From assembly GCF_000308535.1 (NCBI RefSeq), contig NZ_BAFW01000181.1:1-34249 (forward strand): a DNA stretch of 34,249 nucleotides. Reading direction: 5' to 3'. Every line of letters begins with the position of its first letter. The stretch's first letter is position 1. A program made the position numbers and the translations under genes. The notes beneath the pieces are model-generated. The model had not been told where the DNA came from. It was given only the letters and a program-made list of their open reading frames with translations, and made no database searches. Below, in pieces: positions 32,986 through 34,249 of this stretch. The DNA is from Nocardia cerradoensis NBRC 101014 (GTDB lineage Bacteria; Actinomycetota; Actinomycetes; Mycobacteriales; Mycobacteriaceae).

Positions 32986-34249
32986 ATGAGCGAAATTGCG
33001 GATGGGTCGCCGCGCGGGGGCAGCAGGACCACGGTGGGCATTGGACCGAGCCACGGCGGCCGTCGTGCGTGGCGTGGGGATGACGGTATGTCGTCGGCCG
33101 CGAGGCCCGGTCGGGACGGGAGGTACGAGCGCTTCGTAAGTCGTTGGCGGCGTGGGTATGTGCGCGGGGGCGTCGGCGTTGCGGCCGTTGTCGCGGCGGT
33201 GATCGCGATGCTGGTGGCGTTGTCGCCGGGAGCGGGGGCAGCCGAGATCGGGCCCGCGTCGGAGAACACGGCCGCGCGGGATGCGGTGCGGGCGCTGACC
33301 GGTGATCGGCCGGGGCTGGCGGTGATTCCGGCGGATTTCGCTGCGACACAGGGTTATCGGCCCGTCGAGATGGCCGGAATGCCGGTCGACCCGTCCGGGG
33401 AGTGCTCCTCGCCGGTTCCGCTTCCCGCCGAATTCGACACCGCCTGCAAGGCACACGACCTCGGCTACGACCTGCTGCGCTACGCCGAGCTCCGCGGCCA
33501 CCCCCTGGGCGCCTGGGCGCGCCGAGCCATCGACAACGCCCTCGAAACCCGGATGTTCGCCGCCTGCGATACGCGCGACGACCTGCTCGCCCGCGCCCGC
33601 TGCACCACGATGGCGTCGGTCGCCACCGCCGCGGTGGATCTGAACTCCCGCCGCCAGAATTACGCCGCGCCGATGCCCGAATACCTGTTCGGCCGGCAGC
33701 TGTCCGGAACGGAACTCGGACCGCAACTCGCCCACATCCTGGTCCGCGTCGGCATGGTGCTGCTGATGGTGGCGGCGTTGTTCGCCATCGTCCGCCGCAC
33801 CGTCCGGCCGCGCCGGGAAGGACAATGCACAGCGCCACCGTCGAGTTCGTCGTTGCCGGGGTCGGATTCGAATCGCGGCGCATCGGCCGCGCGCAGGTGG
33901 CGTCGGCGCTCGGGTGGAAGTACCGGCAATCACGACCGGCGCGTTCTCCCCGCCGCACACATCGGTGCGGCGGCATCGCGGACCGCCCGAGGGGCGCGCA
34001 AGTGGCTGTCGCGCAACGCTGTTCAGCTACGCCGCGTTATCGCGCGGGGTTTCGACGGGATAGGTCTATGGCCCGGCGCTCCGGCGACCGCGGCGGCGGG
34101 AGGCGGCGCCGGCGGATGGGCGGCGGAGCGGGCGCGGCCGGCCGTTGCGGCGCTGGAACTTTCACCATTGCAACGTCCGGGTACGCGACGCGAGATTTCG
34201 CGAACCCAACCGGCGAGCGACCGACGAAGGACAGCGACGCAGGGCACGA
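32986..34249 (+). CDS. Membrane-anchored phospholipase A2-like protein (partial, runs off window)
   Basis: The frame is open from ATG 32986 to the window end, giving at least 421 residues. A basic N-terminus is followed by a membrane or signal helix (about 61-82, GGVGVAAVVAAVIAMLVALS). A secreted-type domain then carries GECSSPVPLPAEFDTACKAH and DLGYD, matching prokaryotic phospholipase A2: a Cys pair (140, 154) and the catalytic His157-Asp158 dyad. A second helix lies at 251-269. After about residue 275 the composition turns Arg/Ser/Ala-rich with less typical codons. A second frame from an ATG at 33825 (MHSATVEFVVAGVGFESRR) is also open to the end, so the true 3' end or a frameshift cannot be settled. 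ATG at 33088 is an alternative start. Divergent from the second kinase operon. Confidence 0.7.
   Translation, partial: MSEIADGSPRGGSRTTVGIGPSHGGRRAWRGDDGMSSAARPGRDGRYERFVSRWRRGYVRGGVGVAAVVAAVIAMLVALSPGAGAAEIGPASENTAARDAVRALTGDRPGLAVIPADFAATQGYRPVEMAGMPVDPSGECSSPVPLPAEFDTACKAHDLGYDLLRYAELRGHPLGAWARRAIDNALETRMFAACDTRDDLLARARCTTMASVATAAVDLNSRRQNYAAPMPEYLFGRQLSGTELGPQLAHILVRVGMVLLMVAALFAIVRRTVRPRREGQCTAPPSSSSLPGSDSNRGASAARRWRRRSGGSTGNHDRRVLPAAHIGAAASRTARGARKWLSRNAVQLRRVIARGFDGIGLWPGAPATAAAGGGAGGWAAERARPAVAALELSPLQRPGTRREISRTQPASDRRRTATQGT

Noticed and set aside
32819..33976. Long minus-strand extension of the second histidine kinase
   Set aside because: It is opposite the phospholipase-like coding sequence, low in complexity, and a -10 box supports the start at 32818.

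Overview
The window is high-GC DNA with the gene content of a Mycobacteriales actinobacterium, most likely Nocardia or a close relative. The main reason is a shared gene neighbourhood. The order ilvC-ilvN-ilvB, a Cfp6-like PH-domain gene, a DoxX-family gene, an LppZ-like lipoprotein, gatB and pfkA follows the M. tuberculosis Rv3001c-Rv3010c order as I recall it. Here it is interrupted by ilvD, a hydrolase, an NTF2-like gene and a signalling block of about 10 kb. The genus call is inference; no rRNA is present.

Region by region. (1) 1-3028 (+): the end of an unidentified gene, a TPR protein and a CHAT (caspase-like) protease, joined by start/stop overlaps. They resemble actinobacterial CHAT/TPR conflict modules. 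Two decayed copies of the CHAT 3' end follow at 3083-3367. (2) 3523-7364 (-): the ilvB-ilvN-ilvC operon for branched-chain amino acids. It is preceded by a 15-codon leader peptide containing Leu-Leu-Val-Ile and by a classical attenuator. (3) 7443-16007: the Cfp6-like gene, ilvD after a long leader, an alpha/beta hydrolase, a DoxX-NTF2 pair, an LppZ-like lipoprotein and gatB. (4) 16172-19774 (-): an FtsX-type ABC exporter pair and a small unknown protein. (5) 19884-26828 (+): a NarL-type histidine kinase, a 47-codon repeat ORF, a response regulator, a PknB-type Ser/Thr kinase and two lipoproteins with beta-lactamase-fold motifs. (6) 26924-27955 (+): pfkA. (7) 27981-32818 (-): a second module, histidine kinase-uppP-response regulator-Ser/Thr kinase. 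(8) 32986 to the end (+): a membrane-anchored phospholipase A2-like protein that runs off the window.

The most notable points are these. The two histidine kinase operons share a 16-bp near-palindrome in the same orientation and at almost the same distance (67.5 and 68.5 bp) from their start codons, which suggests common or cross-regulated control of two parallel two-component plus Ser/Thr-kinase modules aimed at the cell envelope. Several genes have a TANNNT -10 hexamer ending exactly 7 nt before the start codon, which predicts leaderless mRNAs. One of these is the ilv leader peptide. No rRNA, tRNA, CRISPR array, insertion sequence or prophage was seen.
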